This document shows positions 1 to 7,924 of a stretch of 64,000 nt of DNA, piece after piece. The notes below the pieces were generated by a model. The model did not search any database. It saw only the letters and a program-made list of their open reading frames with translations, and was not told the origin of the DNA. Source of the stretch: VRUE01 sp963707965 (GTDB lineage: Bacteria > Actinomycetota > Thermoleophilia > Solirubrobacterales > 70-9). The DNA lies in the NCBI GenBank assembly GCA_963707965.1, contig CAVPRR010000004.1, positions 186,001 to 250,000 of the forward strand. The letters run 5' to 3'. The number at the start of each line of letters is the position of its first letter. Position 1 is the stretch's first letter. Position numbers and translations under genes: made by a program.

Positions 1-78
1 GTGCAGGTCAACGGCGTGCCCCAGATCGCGGTCGACGAGGCGCTCTGGATGGTTGCAGCGACTCTGGAGGCGGCCTGA
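1..78 (+). CDS. 3' end of a gene cut by the window edge
   Basis: Frame 1 is open from the first base to a TGA at 76-78 and encodes about 25 residues ending in ATLEAA. The short stretch NGVPQIAVDE resembles the cis-proline loop region of thioredoxin-fold proteins, but this is too little to assign a family. The GTG at position 1 could be an internal valine codon, so the true start is probably outside the window. Confidence 0.35.
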   Translation: MQVNGVPQIAVDEALWMVAATLEAA

Positions 79-133
79 TGCGACGCCGCGGTGGATCGGG
101 GCGGCCGGGTGATCTACACTCGGGACCGGGTTG

Positions 134-643
134 ATGCCGGACTTGCTTGATCGAGATGCCCGTCCCGCGCTTCGAGTCGGCGGCGATGAGCGCCTGGCTC
201 GCGCTGAGCTGCGGCGCCAGATCGGTCGCCTTGAGTGGCAGCTGTCCACCCTCGTCGCGGAGGCGTTTCCCCGTCTGGAGATCGACGCTCGGGTTCCAGC
301 CACCTGCCGCGCGCCGCGGGCGCTTGGCCTCGGCGAGTTGGAGGTGGTGCGCGATTCCCTCGCGATCCAGATTGCCGAGGCGCGCCGTGCCCTGCGCGAG
401 CGGGCGGACCGGGAGGCTCGAAATCGCGAACTGCTCGAACGGATGCTGGTCAGGCCGGCAGAGTTCCGCTGGATGCGGGTCTCCCGCGCCGACATCGGCG
501 AGCCGGGCTGCGGTCACTGGCACTCCCGCCCGCGTCTTGGGCCGGTCGGGATGCTGATGGGCTGGTGGCGGGTCAAGGTCTCCTCGGGATGCCCGTTATG
601 CGGACGGCTTGCGGCCGTTGAGCGTGAACCGAAAGGCCGATGA
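134..643 (+). CDS. conserved small protein of unknown function, Cys/Trp-rich C-terminus
   Basis: This 169-aa product is not assigned to a named family. The first 120 residues are Arg/Glu/Leu-rich and probably helical (AELRRQIGRLEWQL, then AEARRALRERADREARNRELLERM). The C-terminus carries a compact block, GEPGCGHWHSRPRLGPVG followed by MGWWRVKVSSGCPLCG, with three cysteines and an HWH that could bind a metal. ATG 134 follows directly after a TTG at 131. A TACACT hexamer at 115-120 could be the -10 box of a nearly leaderless mRNA. Its 3' end overlaps the next gene, implying translational coupling. Confidence 0.65.
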   Translation: MPDLLDRDARPALRVGGDERLARAELRRQIGRLEWQLSTLVAEAFPRLEIDARVPATCRAPRALGLGELEVVRDSLAIQIAEARRALRERADREARNRELLERMLVRPAEFRWMRVSRADIGEPGCGHWHSRPRLGPVGMLMGWWRVKVSSGCPLCGRLAAVEREPKGR

Positions 644-1016
644 TCGACCCCCGGCGCCGTGGGGGTCGTTCCCGCTCGCCGAGCTGACCGTTCTCGCCGG
701 GATCGCGATGCTCGCGATAGGGATCTTCGGTGGCAGCCGGACCGCGATCGGGGTCGGCGTCGTGCTCGCCGCGCTCGGCGGCTTAGAGGTTTCGGTGCGC
801 GAGCACCTCGCCGGCTATCGCTCGCACACGACGCTGCTCGCCGGAACGGTTTTCGTGCTCGTCGTCGGCGGCCTCCGCTTCGGGGCCGGCCTGATCCTGG
901 CGATCTGCCTCGGCTTTGGCGCGGTGGCCTTCGCCGCCGCCTTCATCGGGTTGCGCCGCGCATTTCAGCGAGCCTCCGGTGGCCTCTCGTTCAGGGTCGG
1001 CCGCCTGCGCGGCTGA
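624..1016 (+). CDS. small integral membrane protein, unknown function
   Basis: About 130 residues with four hydrophobic stretches (LTVLAGIAMLAIGIFGG, TAIGVGVVLAALGGL, TLLAGTVFVLVVGGL, LILAICLGFGAVAFAAAFIG) and a basic C-terminal tail. No family is recognised. The GTG at 624 is taken as the start; a TTG at 609 is an in-frame alternative. Either start lies inside the preceding reading frame, so the two genes form a coupled pair. Function unknown. Confidence 0.6.
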   Translation: MNRKADDRPPAPWGSFPLAELTVLAGIAMLAIGIFGGSRTAIGVGVVLAALGGLEVSVREHLAGYRSHTTLLAGTVFVLVVGGLRFGAGLILAICLGFGAVAFAAAFIGLRRAFQRASGGLSFRVGRLRG

Positions 1017-1066
1017 CGGTCCGGGACGCACTGCACGGCGTCCCGGAGCCGTCGGGCCGCTGTGAC

Positions 1067-1438
1067 TCAGACGAGCACGGCTGAGCGCGCTCCCACGTCC
1101 CTCGTCGTCAGCGCGGTTGAGAGCAGCGCTCGCTGGCGGGGCGTCAATGTCCCCAGCCGCTTGTTCTCGTTGAGGGAGAGGTTCTGCAGTAACTTGCGAG
1201 CACGGGTTCGGCCCCAGCGGCGCTGGCTCGTCAGCAGCTCGGCAATTGACATGCTCTCGGTCTGCCACGGGGACTCGCGGATCACCTCCGCCACATCGAG
1301 CTCGCCACGCGCGATCGAGCGCTTGAGCTCCGCCCTCGCGAGCCTCACGTGGTTGGCACGGGCGAGGGCCTGCATGTGCTGCGGGGTGTTGATGGCGGAA
1401 GCAGTTGTCAAGGCAGGGGCGATCGAGGCAGCGTCCAC
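1067..1438 (-). CDS. mihF: actinobacterial integration host factor (mIHF-type)
   Basis: This 123-aa nucleoid protein matches the core of the mycobacterial/streptomycete IHF family: an N-terminal helix with RAELKRSIARGELDVAEVI, then SIAELLTSQRRWGRTRARKLL and a terminal LGTLTPRQRALLSTAL. In this family the WGRTRARKLL segment is the DNA-contacting helix-turn motif. The GTG at 1438 is chosen because GGGAGGA lies about 7 nt upstream on the minus strand; a longer frame to 1489 has no such site. About 25 residues precede the conserved core. It binds and bends DNA without sequence homology to the IHF of proteobacteria. Family assignment is confident; its role here is inferred. Confidence 0.85.
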   Translation of the reverse strand: MDAASIAPALTTASAINTPQHMQALARANHVRLARAELKRSIARGELDVAEVIRESPWQTESMSIAELLTSQRRWGRTRARKLLQNLSLNENKRLGTLTPRQRALLSTALTTRDVGARSAVLV

Positions 1439-1658
1439 TGGTAGTCCTCCCTTCGGGTCACTAACTGGGGTTCTGGATGTGCGCCGCACCCGGCTGCACC
1501 CTGTCTGGTCGATTCGGGTGCTAACCGTCCGCTCCTCCTGTCCCAGGTTGCGGTCGGCGCGGAGGCAAGCTATGCCGTCGGAGTGGTGAGCGTCAACCCG
1601 CAGTCACGCAAGAGCCGCGGGGTCGTTCGCTAAGAGCACCTTTTTCTCGGCGCCCTCA

Positions 1659-1680
1659 CCTTGTTCGAATTTGGACAAGG
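1659..1680 (-). terminator. hairpin downstream of the oxoamine synthase
   Basis: CCTTGT (1659-1664) pairs with ACAAGG (1675-1680). It is the second of two hairpins beyond the synthase stop codon, within the 248-bp gap before mihF. It may also belong to the mihF leader. Confidence 0.35.
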
Positions 1681-1686
1681 CGGAAA

Positions 1687-1704
1687 CTACCCCGAGAGGG
1701 GTAG
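1687..1704 (-). terminator. terminator hairpin overlapping the oxoamine synthase stop codon
   Basis: CTACCCC (1687-1693) pairs with GGGGTAG (1698-1704) around a GAGA/TCTC loop. On the minus strand it is followed by TTTCC. The TAG stop codon is part of the stem. Confidence 0.5.
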
Positions 1705-2955
1705 GTCCGGGAACTCCTCGATGGTCCGGGCGATCGTCTCGAGCGCGCTGTCCAGGTGGCTGCGCTCGTGAGTCGCCATCAGGCTGGTGCGCAGCAGCGC
1801 GCCACCGGGCGGCACCGCAGGATGGATGGCGACGTTGGTGTAGACGCCGGCGTCGAAGAGCTTCTTCCAGAGGAGGACCGCCTGCCAATCGTCGCCGACC
1901 ATCACCGGCACCACCGGGGTGGTGGCGACCGTCCCGTCGGGGAGGATCCCCGGCTCGACCAGCTTGAGGCCGAGTCCCCGCAAGCCTTCGCGCAGGTACT
2001 TGGCGTTGCCAAGCAGTGCCTCGAACATCGGTGGGCCATCCGCGCGGATGACTCGGAGCGCCGCCAGGGCGGCGCCGACCGCTGCCGGCACCGCCGAGGC
2101 GCTGAAGATGAAGGACCGCGAAGCGATCCGCAGATACTCGATCACGTCGGCCGGGCCGGCGATGAAGCCCCCGCACGAGGCCAGGCTCTTGGAGAAGGTT
2201 CCCATCCGCAGGTCAACCTCGTCCTCTAGCCCGAACAGCTCGCAGGCGCCCGCGCCGCGGGCCCCCAGCACACCCGCTCCGTGGGCCTCGTCGACCATCA
2301 GCCGCGCCCCGTGCGCCCTGCACAGCTCGACGATCCGCGGCAGGTCGCAGACATCGCCCTCCATCGAGAAGACGCCGTCGACGACGACAAGGACCCCGCC
2401 CCCGTCCTCCGCCGCCCGGCCCAGCATCTTCTCCAGCTTGTCCATCCGGTTATGCCGGAAGGGGCGCAGCTTGGCGCCCGAGAGCCGGCAGCCGTCGAGG
2501 ATCGAGGCATGGTCGCCGGCGTCGCAGACCACCGTGTCGCCGGGCTCGAGGATCGTTCCGATGCAGCCGAGGTTCGCCTGGTATCCCGTCGTGTAGACGA
2601 TCGCCTCCTCGGTCCCCATCCACTCGGCCAGCTCGCGCTCCAGCTCCACGTGCAGCGGCGTTGTGCCGTTAAGCAGCCGCGATCCGGTTACTCCCGTCCC
2701 GTAGGTCTCGAGTGCGTCGCGCGCCGCCTGCTTCACCCGCTCGTCGCCGGTCAGCCCGAGATAGTTGTTGGAGCCGAGCATGATCGTCTCGCGACCCTCC
2801 ATCTCGACGACTGGGCCGGCCTGCGAGGTGAGCAGGCGGAAGTACGGGAGAAGGTCGTGCTGCCGTGCCGCTTCGAGCTGCTCGAGGCGGTCGTGGCTGC
2901 GGGCCTTCTCGAAGACGTCGACCGAGGCCTTGGGGACCGTTGCCGGCTCGCGCAT
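1687..2955 (-). CDS. alpha-oxoamine synthase (PLP; KBL/BioF/SPT family)
   Basis: This 422-aa enzyme belongs to the PLP-dependent alpha-oxoamine synthases, which condense an amino acid with an acyl-CoA and release CO2 (8-amino-7-oxononanoate synthase, glycine C-acetyltransferase, serine palmitoyltransferase). Visible landmarks: LGSNNYLGL near residue 60, the stacking His in GDHASILDG (about H149), DEAHGAGVLG (D222) and the Schiff-base Lys in GTFSKSLASCGGF (K256). No biotin genes are nearby, so BioF is unproven. The start at 2955 is supported by a TACACT box 6 nt upstream. The divergent acyltransferase-like gene suggests lipid amine synthesis, but substrate specificity cannot be read from sequence. 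Confidence 0.85.
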   Translation of the reverse strand: MREPATVPKASVDVFEKARSHDRLEQLEAARQHDLLPYFRLLTSQAGPVVEMEGRETIMLGSNNYLGLTGDERVKQAARDALETYGTGVTGSRLLNGTTPLHVELERELAEWMGTEEAIVYTTGYQANLGCIGTILEPGDTVVCDAGDHASILDGCRLSGAKLRPFRHNRMDKLEKMLGRAAEDGGGVLVVVDGVFSMEGDVCDLPRIVELCRAHGARLMVDEAHGAGVLGARGAGACELFGLEDEVDLRMGTFSKSLASCGGFIAGPADVIEYLRIASRSFIFSASAVPAAVGAALAALRVIRADGPPMFEALLGNAKYLREGLRGLGLKLVEPGILPDGTVATTPVVPVMVGDDWQAVLLWKKLFDAGVYTNVAIHPAVPPGGALLRTSLMATHERSHLDSALETIARTIEEFPDLPLSG

Positions 2956-2961
2956 GCGCAG

Positions 2962-2967
2962 AGTGTA
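2962..2967 (-). promoter_or_regulatory. leaderless -10 box TACACT
   Basis: TACACT on the minus strand ends 6 nt before the ATG at 2955, so transcription should start at or next to the start codon. Confidence 0.5.
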
Positions 2968-3032
2968 GGTTCCCGTGCGCGCGGAGTCGGCGAGGGAGCG
3001 GTTCTTCGCGCAGCCGCGAAGCGCGAAACTCA

Positions 3033-4181
3033 ATGTCCATGTCAGGCGTCTCGATCAGTCCGGTTCGCACACGGCGCGACCTGAAGCGCTTCGTCAAGGT
3101 CCCCTTCAGGCTCCACCGCAACCATCCACAGTGGGTGGCGCCGCTGATCTACGAGCGGATGGAGTTCCTCAACCGCAAGAAGAACCCCTACTTCGAGCAC
3201 GCCGAGGCGGAGTACTTCATCGCTGAACGGGATGGCGAGCCGGTCGGCCGCATCACCGTCCAGGTGGACGAGCGCTGGGACGAGTTCCAGGGCGGCAGCG
3301 ACGCGATGTTTGGCTTCTTCGAGTCCGAGGACGATGCCGAGACGGCGAGGGCTCTGCTCGACTCCGCCATGGAGTGGGCCCGCGCCAGGCGGCGCTCCCG
3401 CATCCTCGGCCCGATGGACTTCACCACCAACGACGAGGTCGGGATCCTGATCGAGGGCTATGCCCTGCGCCCGATGATCCTCGAGCCCTGGCACCCGCCC
3501 CACTACAGGGAGCTGATCGAGGCCCACGGTTTCGAGAAGGCGATGGACGTGCAGATGTGGGAACTGAACCTGGGGGAGCTGAAGGAGGGCGAGCGCTTTG
3601 ACCCCTCGATCCACGCCGCGGCCGAGAAGGGGCTGCGCGAGGAAGGGATCGAGATCCGCAACATGCGCAAGCGCGAAATGGCCGACGAGGTGCGGCGGTT
3701 CATGGGCGTCTACAACGACGCCTGGGGCAGCAACTGGGGATTCGTCCCGATCACCGACGCCGAAGCTGAGTTCCAGGCCAAGAGCCTCAAGCAGGTGCTC
3801 GACGAGGACTGGGCCTACATCGCCGAGAAGGACGGCGAGGCAATCGGCGCCGCGCTGACGCTTCCCGACATCAACCAGGTGATGGCGAAGTTGAACGGCC
3901 GGCTGCTGCCCTTTGGGTTGCTGAAGTTCGCGTTCGGCAGGCGCAGGATCGATCGCCTGCGGGTCTTCGCGCTCGGCGTCAAGCACGACTACCGCCACAC
4001 CGGCGTGGCGGCCGGGCTTTACCTCAAGCATCTGGAGACGGCGCAGAAGCCCGGTGCGATCGAAGGCGGCGAGATGGGTTGGATCCTCGAGACAAACGGG
4101 CCGATGAATCGCGCCATGGAGGGGATGGGTGGCAGCATCGTGAAGCGCTATCGCATCTTCGAGAAGGCGCTGGGCACCTGA
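3033..4181 (+). CDS. GNAT-fold N-acyltransferase-like protein
   Basis: A 382-aa protein of a widespread uncharacterised family with GNAT-like folds. The N-terminal half shows FRLHRNHPQWVAPL, KKNPYFEHAEAEYFIA and GEPVGRI, then the family block RILGPMDFTTNDEVG. Near the C-terminus, HTGVAAGLYLKHLE resembles the acetyl-CoA-binding Q/RxxGxA/G motif. It is divergent from the oxoamine synthase with 77 bp between starts. ATG 3033 is used; ATG 3039 is an alternative. A role in N-acylating the oxoamine product is an inference from position. The last codons form one arm of a terminator hairpin. Confidence 0.7.
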   Translation: MSMSGVSISPVRTRRDLKRFVKVPFRLHRNHPQWVAPLIYERMEFLNRKKNPYFEHAEAEYFIAERDGEPVGRITVQVDERWDEFQGGSDAMFGFFESEDDAETARALLDSAMEWARARRRSRILGPMDFTTNDEVGILIEGYALRPMILEPWHPPHYRELIEAHGFEKAMDVQMWELNLGELKEGERFDPSIHAAAEKGLREEGIEIRNMRKREMADEVRRFMGVYNDAWGSNWGFVPITDAEAEFQAKSLKQVLDEDWAYIAEKDGEAIGAALTLPDINQVMAKLNGRLLPFGLLKFAFGRRRIDRLRVFALGVKHDYRHTGVAAGLYLKHLETAQKPGAIEGGEMGWILETNGPMNRAMEGMGGSIVKRYRIFEKALGT

Positions 4182-4208
4182 TTCCGGAATCTGGTGCCCA
4201 GCGCCTTC
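4163..4208 (+). terminator. hairpin spanning the acyltransferase stop codon
   Basis: A perfect 16-bp inverted repeat, GAAGGCGCTGGGCACC at 4163-4178 and its complement at 4193-4208, flanks the TGA stop at 4179-4181. The loop contains the palindrome ATTCCGGAAT, so the hairpin can extend further. No U-tract follows. Confidence 0.55.
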
Positions 4209-4279
4209 CGGCCTCAGCAGGAAAGTCCCAACTTGCGGAGTGGGTCGCGTGAATCGCCGATGGCGGCCGCATGCATCGC

Positions 4280-4285
4280 TACAGT
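4280..4285 (+). promoter_or_regulatory. leaderless -10 box TACAGT
   Basis: TACAGT ends 6 nt before the ATG at 4292, the spacing seen at many other genes in the window. It supports the reality of the 90-aa gene. Confidence 0.45.
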
Positions 4286-4291
4286 CGGCCA

Positions 4292-4564
4292 ATGGCCGAT
4301 CTGGAGCTGGAGCCGGTCCGCGTCCGCGTCCTGCCTCGCGAGTCCCCCCGCACGCCTGCAGTGAGCGGCGATGCGCGCACCGCGGCGATAGCCGCTGCAG
4401 GCGGTGTCCTGGCGGGCGCTGCCACGGTGGCGGTCGTGCGCGCGGTCGGCACGATGACCTCGGCCAAGCGGTCGCCGCGCCGGCTCCTGCGGCGTCGCGA
4501 GCAGCCCGCGAAGGTCGTCGCCAGTCGCTCCTTCTTGGTTGACGTGCACCTGCTCGGTCGCTGA
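4292..4564 (+). CDS. small protein with one membrane segment, unknown
   Basis: A 90-aa product with a polar N-terminus (MADLELEPVRVRVLP), one hydrophobic segment (TAAIAAAGGVLAGAATVAVVRAV) and a basic tail ending in VASRSFLVDVHLLGR. No family is recognised. It is followed by two copies of a palindromic repeat. The TACAGT box 6 nt before the ATG and consistent GC-rich third positions support it, but homology was not tested. Confidence 0.5.
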   Translation: MADLELEPVRVRVLPRESPRTPAVSGDARTAAIAAAGGVLAGAATVAVVRAVGTMTSAKRSPRRLLRRREQPAKVVASRSFLVDVHLLGR

Positions 4565-4571
4565 GCGCCGG

Positions 4572-4618
4572 ACGGTGGGCCGGAAACACGCCCATACGGT
4601 GGGGGATGGTCCGGTCGA
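4572..4618 (+). repeat. degenerate copy of the 47-bp palindromic element
   Basis: Aligned through the shared CGCCCATAC core, this stretch matches the element at 4632-4678 with a 60-bp period. The outer arms (ACGGTGGG and CCGGTCGA) have decayed and no longer pair well. Confidence 0.4.
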
Positions 4619-4631
4619 TCGGGTGGTCCTG

Positions 4632-4678
4632 CCGACGGGACGGAGATACGCCCATACCGCCGGACATCGGCCCGTCGG
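4632..4678 (+). repeat. 47-bp palindromic element, copy B
   Basis: CCGACGGG (4632-4639) pairs with CCCGTCGG (4671-4678). The core reads ACGGAGATACGCCCATAC. It has the same length and about three quarters of the bases in common with the copy at 20598-20644. It sits just before the DNA glycosylase gene. Confidence 0.55.
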
Positions 4679-4691
4679 CGGAGCGCTGGAG

Positions 4692-5597
4692 GTGGAGGTG
4701 CGGCCGCCCTCGCCCTTCAGGCTGCCGGCATTTGGTGGCGCCGACCGCGTGATGCGGGTGAGCGGAGGCGTCGCCACCCGCCTCCTCCGGGTCGAGGACA
4801 GCCCGGTCATCGTTCGAGCCTGGCAGCCGAGTGCGGCGCGCGTCGTGGTTCGCGCTGAGCCGGTCGATCCGGCCGCCGTGGAGGTACCCGGTTCGGTCCC
4901 CCATCCAGCGCTCAGGCCGGCCGACCGCGCGCTCCTGACGCTGGCGACGGAGCGCATGCGCTTTGCACTCGGCGTCGACGACGACCTGAGCGAGCCCTAC
5001 CGCCGCTTTCGCCGTGACCCCCTGCTCGGCCCGTTGCTGCGCCGCCGGCCCCACCTGCGGCCACGCCGCCGGCCGTGGGCCTGGGAGGCGCTTGCCTGGG
5101 CGATCGTCAGACAGCTGATCGAGTCCGGCCGGGCGGCCGGGATCCAGCGCCGAATCGTCGGCCGTTGGGGCGTGCGGCTGGGGCGCGAACGGGAGGCGCT
5201 GCGGGACGTCCCGCCGGCCGGGCTGATTGCCGGCCGCGCGCCCGCCGAGCTGGAGTCGACGGGACTGGCCCTTTGCCGGGCGGTCGCCCTGCGGGCGGTG
5301 GCTCGCGAGATCGCCGCCGGGCGGTGCGACCCAGCCGATCCGGCGTCCGATCGGCGGCTTCTGGCCGTTCCCGAGGTCGGCGCCTGGACGGTTCAGTGCC
5401 TGGGCCTCTTCGGCCGTGGCGACCCCGACGCCTTGCCGGCGGGAGACCTCACCTATCTGAAGCTGGTCGGCCGCCTCGCCCGGCTCGGCCGTCGCGCCAC
5501 GGTTGAGGAGGTCGAGGAGTTCTACGCTCCCTACGCACCGTTTCGCGGCCTTGCAGCCGCGTGGAGCCTTTCGGGAGCCGGGGTTGCGCCCGGATAA
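4692..5597 (+). CDS. alkA: DNA-3-methyladenine glycosylase II-like (HhH-GPD)
   Basis: About 301 aa. The C-terminal half has the helix-hairpin-helix and Gly/Pro-rich loop of the HhH-GPD superfamily, VPEVGAWTVQCLGLFGRGD, followed by the catalytic Asp region ALPAGDLTYLKLVG. These monofunctional enzymes remove alkylated bases from DNA. The N-terminal region (residues 1-90) has the beta-rich look of the AlkA N domain. The start is uncertain: GTG 4692 or GTG 4698 are preferred because the upstream part of the frame consists of the palindromic repeats. Possibly a distinct AlkA subfamily in this lineage. Confidence 0.8.
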   Translation: MEVRPPSPFRLPAFGGADRVMRVSGGVATRLLRVEDSPVIVRAWQPSAARVVVRAEPVDPAAVEVPGSVPHPALRPADRALLTLATERMRFALGVDDDLSEPYRRFRRDPLLGPLLRRRPHLRPRRRPWAWEALAWAIVRQLIESGRAAGIQRRIVGRWGVRLGREREALRDVPPAGLIAGRAPAELESTGLALCRAVALRAVAREIAAGRCDPADPASDRRLLAVPEVGAWTVQCLGLFGRGDPDALPAGDLTYLKLVGRLARLGRRATVEEVEEFYAPYAPFRGLAAAWSLSGAGVAPG

Positions 5598-5629
5598 AGA
5601 AACCCGGCGTTCTGCCGATAAGTCCGGGG

Positions 5630-7924
5630 ATGGAAAGCGCGGGACGCGGCAACGGCTGGCCCGATGACCGGGTCTCGGAGTTCATCGACCAGATCGCGTC
5701 GGCGGGCGAAGACTACCGGCGTCTCGTGGAGCGCCTGCCCGCGATCGTCTATGCCTGCGAGCTCGGCGAGCAGGGGCGCTGGCGCTACGTCAGCCCGCAG
5801 GTGAAGGAGATCCTCGGCTACAGCCCTGAGGAGTGGACCGGGGATCCCGGACTGTGGACGCGGCAACTTCACCCCGACGATCGCGAGCGGGTCCTCGAGC
5901 AGGAGATTCGCAAGGCCGTGGGTGAGCGGCTCGGGCCGCCAACGGACTACCGGATGATCACCCGCGACGGTGACGTGGTCTGGATCCTCGATGAAGCGGT
6001 GCTGGAGCCAGACGTCGACGGAACGCCAATCTGGCACGGAGTCCTCTATGACATCACCGAGCGCAAGATTGCCGAGGAACAGCTGCGGCGCGTCGCTGCC
6101 CAGCAGGCTGCGGTGGCGCGGCTCGGTCGGCATGCGCTCCAGGACAGCGATCCCCATGGATTGATGCGGGAGGCGGTTTCGCTGCTGACGGAGATCGACG
6201 GTGTCGAGGGCGCCTGCATCTGGGAGGTTAGTCGCGATGGCCGGCGGCTTCAGCTGCGCGCCGGGCTCGACGGTCGGATCGTCGGGACCGAGCGCCATGC
6301 CGTGGCGACGCCCGAGTCTCACGCCGGTGCGGCACTCCAATCGGGGCTTCACGTGATAGTCGACGATTGGTCGTCGGAGCGCCGCTTCTCGATGCCCCCG
6401 GCGCTGAGTGAGCTGAGGCCTCGCAGCAGCCTTGCGGTGCCGATCGCCGGCAAGGAGCACCCCTTCGGCATCCTCGACATCCACGCCACCGAACCCAGCT
6501 GGTTCACCCCGCAGGACGTCCACTTCGTCCAGGCATCGGCCAACGTGCTGGCGGACGCGATCGAGCGCCACTCCGCCGACCAGGCGCTGCGCCACCGGGT
6601 CCTGCATGACTCGCTCACGGGCCTCCCCAACCGGACCAGCTTCGTCGATTCGCTGGAAGACGCGCTGCGGCGGGGCACCGCTTCCGGATCGCCGGTCGGG
6701 ATGCTCTTCCTCGACCTCGACCACTTCAAGCTGATCAACGACAGCATCGGCCACCACGCCGGGGACGATCTGCTGCGAGCCGTCGCCCCGCGATTGGGTT
6801 CCCACCTGCGCCCCGGCGACATCGTCGCTCGGTTCGGCGGAGACGAGTTCGGCATCCTCATCGATCGCCTCGCCGACGAGCACGAGGCGCTTGCGATTGC
6901 CGACCGGGTTTCAGCGGCCTTCTCCGAGCCCTACATGATGGGCGGAGCTGAGCATTTCGTCACCGCAAGCGTCGGGATTGCCGTGACGCGCCCATCGGGT
7001 CGCGAACCGGTCGACGCCGAGCTGTTGATTCGCGACGCGGATGCGGCGATGTACCGGGCAAAGGAACGGGGGCGCGCCCGGTTCGAGTTGTTCGATGCCG
7101 AGATGCGCGCGCGGGCCGTGCACCGCGTCGAGGTGGAGCGCGAGCTGCGCCACGCGCTGGATCGCGATGAGCTGACCCTCCGCTACCAGCCCGTGGTGGC
7201 CCTGGGCAGCGGCGAGATCACCGGGCTGGAGGCGCTGGTGCGCTGGCAGCACCCGGAGCGCGGCCTGCTCGATCCGGCTGAATTCGTCTCCGTTGCCGAG
7301 GACAGCGGCCTGATCGAGCCGATCGATCGCTGGGTGCAGGAGAGCGCCTGCCGGCAGGCGCTCGCGTGGCACGCGCAGCGCCCCGATCAGCGGCCACTCG
7401 ACATCTCGGTCAACCTCTCTGCGCGCCAGGTGGCCCACCGCGATCTCGCCGACTCGGTCGCCGAGATCCTCGCCCGCACCGGGCTCGATCCGATCCATCT
7501 GAGGCTGGAGATCACCGAGAGCGTTCTGGTGGAGGAGTCGGCAAGCGCGACCGCAACCCTCGAGGCGCTCAGCGAGATCGGCGTGCGCCTCGTCCTCGAC
7601 GACTTCGGTACCGGGTACTCCTCCCTCGCCTACCTGAACAGGTTCCCGTTCGACGCCCTGAAGATCGACCGCTCCTTCATCGAAGGGCTCGGCGCGGAGC
7701 AGGAGCGCACGGCGATCGTCGAGGCGATCATCGGCATGGCGCGTGCCCTCTCGCTGGATGTGATCGCCGAGGGCGTGGAGAGCGAGCAACAGCTGTCCGA
7801 GCTGCGGCGGCTGGGTTGCGACTTCGCCCAGGGGCATCTCTTCTCGCCGGCGCTCCCGCCGGAGAAGGTCACCAGCCTGCTGGGCGAGGGAGGACTCGAG
7901 CTACTCGGGGATACGGCCCGGTAG
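5630..7924 (+). CDS. PAS-GAF-GGDEF-EAL cyclic-di-GMP signalling protein
   Basis: A 764-aa cytoplasmic enzyme: PAS (about residues 29-142), GAF (161-312), diguanylate cyclase GGDEF (320-477) and phosphodiesterase EAL (502-752). The GGDEF signature is intact at 403-407 with the RxxD inhibitory site RPGD at 394-397. The EAL domain keeps EAL (534-536), DDFGTGYSS (657 on) and the Lys in KIDRSF (678). Both synthesis and hydrolysis of c-di-GMP therefore look possible. No transmembrane segment is visible. ATG 5630 is preferred over 5561 because it clears the preceding gene. The 3' end overlaps the convergent lipoprotein gene by 24 bp. Confidence 0.93.
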   Translation: MESAGRGNGWPDDRVSEFIDQIASAGEDYRRLVERLPAIVYACELGEQGRWRYVSPQVKEILGYSPEEWTGDPGLWTRQLHPDDRERVLEQEIRKAVGERLGPPTDYRMITRDGDVVWILDEAVLEPDVDGTPIWHGVLYDITERKIAEEQLRRVAAQQAAVARLGRHALQDSDPHGLMREAVSLLTEIDGVEGACIWEVSRDGRRLQLRAGLDGRIVGTERHAVATPESHAGAALQSGLHVIVDDWSSERRFSMPPALSELRPRSSLAVPIAGKEHPFGILDIHATEPSWFTPQDVHFVQASANVLADAIERHSADQALRHRVLHDSLTGLPNRTSFVDSLEDALRRGTASGSPVGMLFLDLDHFKLINDSIGHHAGDDLLRAVAPRLGSHLRPGDIVARFGGDEFGILIDRLADEHEALAIADRVSAAFSEPYMMGGAEHFVTASVGIAVTRPSGREPVDAELLIRDADAAMYRAKERGRARFELFDAEMRARAVHRVEVERELRHALDRDELTLRYQPVVALGSGEITGLEALVRWQHPERGLLDPAEFVSVAEDSGLIEPIDRWVQESACRQALAWHAQRPDQRPLDISVNLSARQVAHRDLADSVAEILARTGLDPIHLRLEITESVLVEESASATATLEALSEIGVRLVLDDFGTGYSSLAYLNRFPFDALKIDRSFIEGLGAEQERTAIVEAIIGMARALSLDVIAEGVESEQQLSELRRLGCDFAQGHLFSPALPPEKVTSLLGEGGLELLGDTAR

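Noticed and set aside
3042..5054. Very long open frames antisense to the acyltransferase and other genes
   Set aside because: They have His/Arg/Pro/Gln-rich shadow composition, no recognised motifs, and oppose genes with clear family matches; high GC content keeps such frames open.
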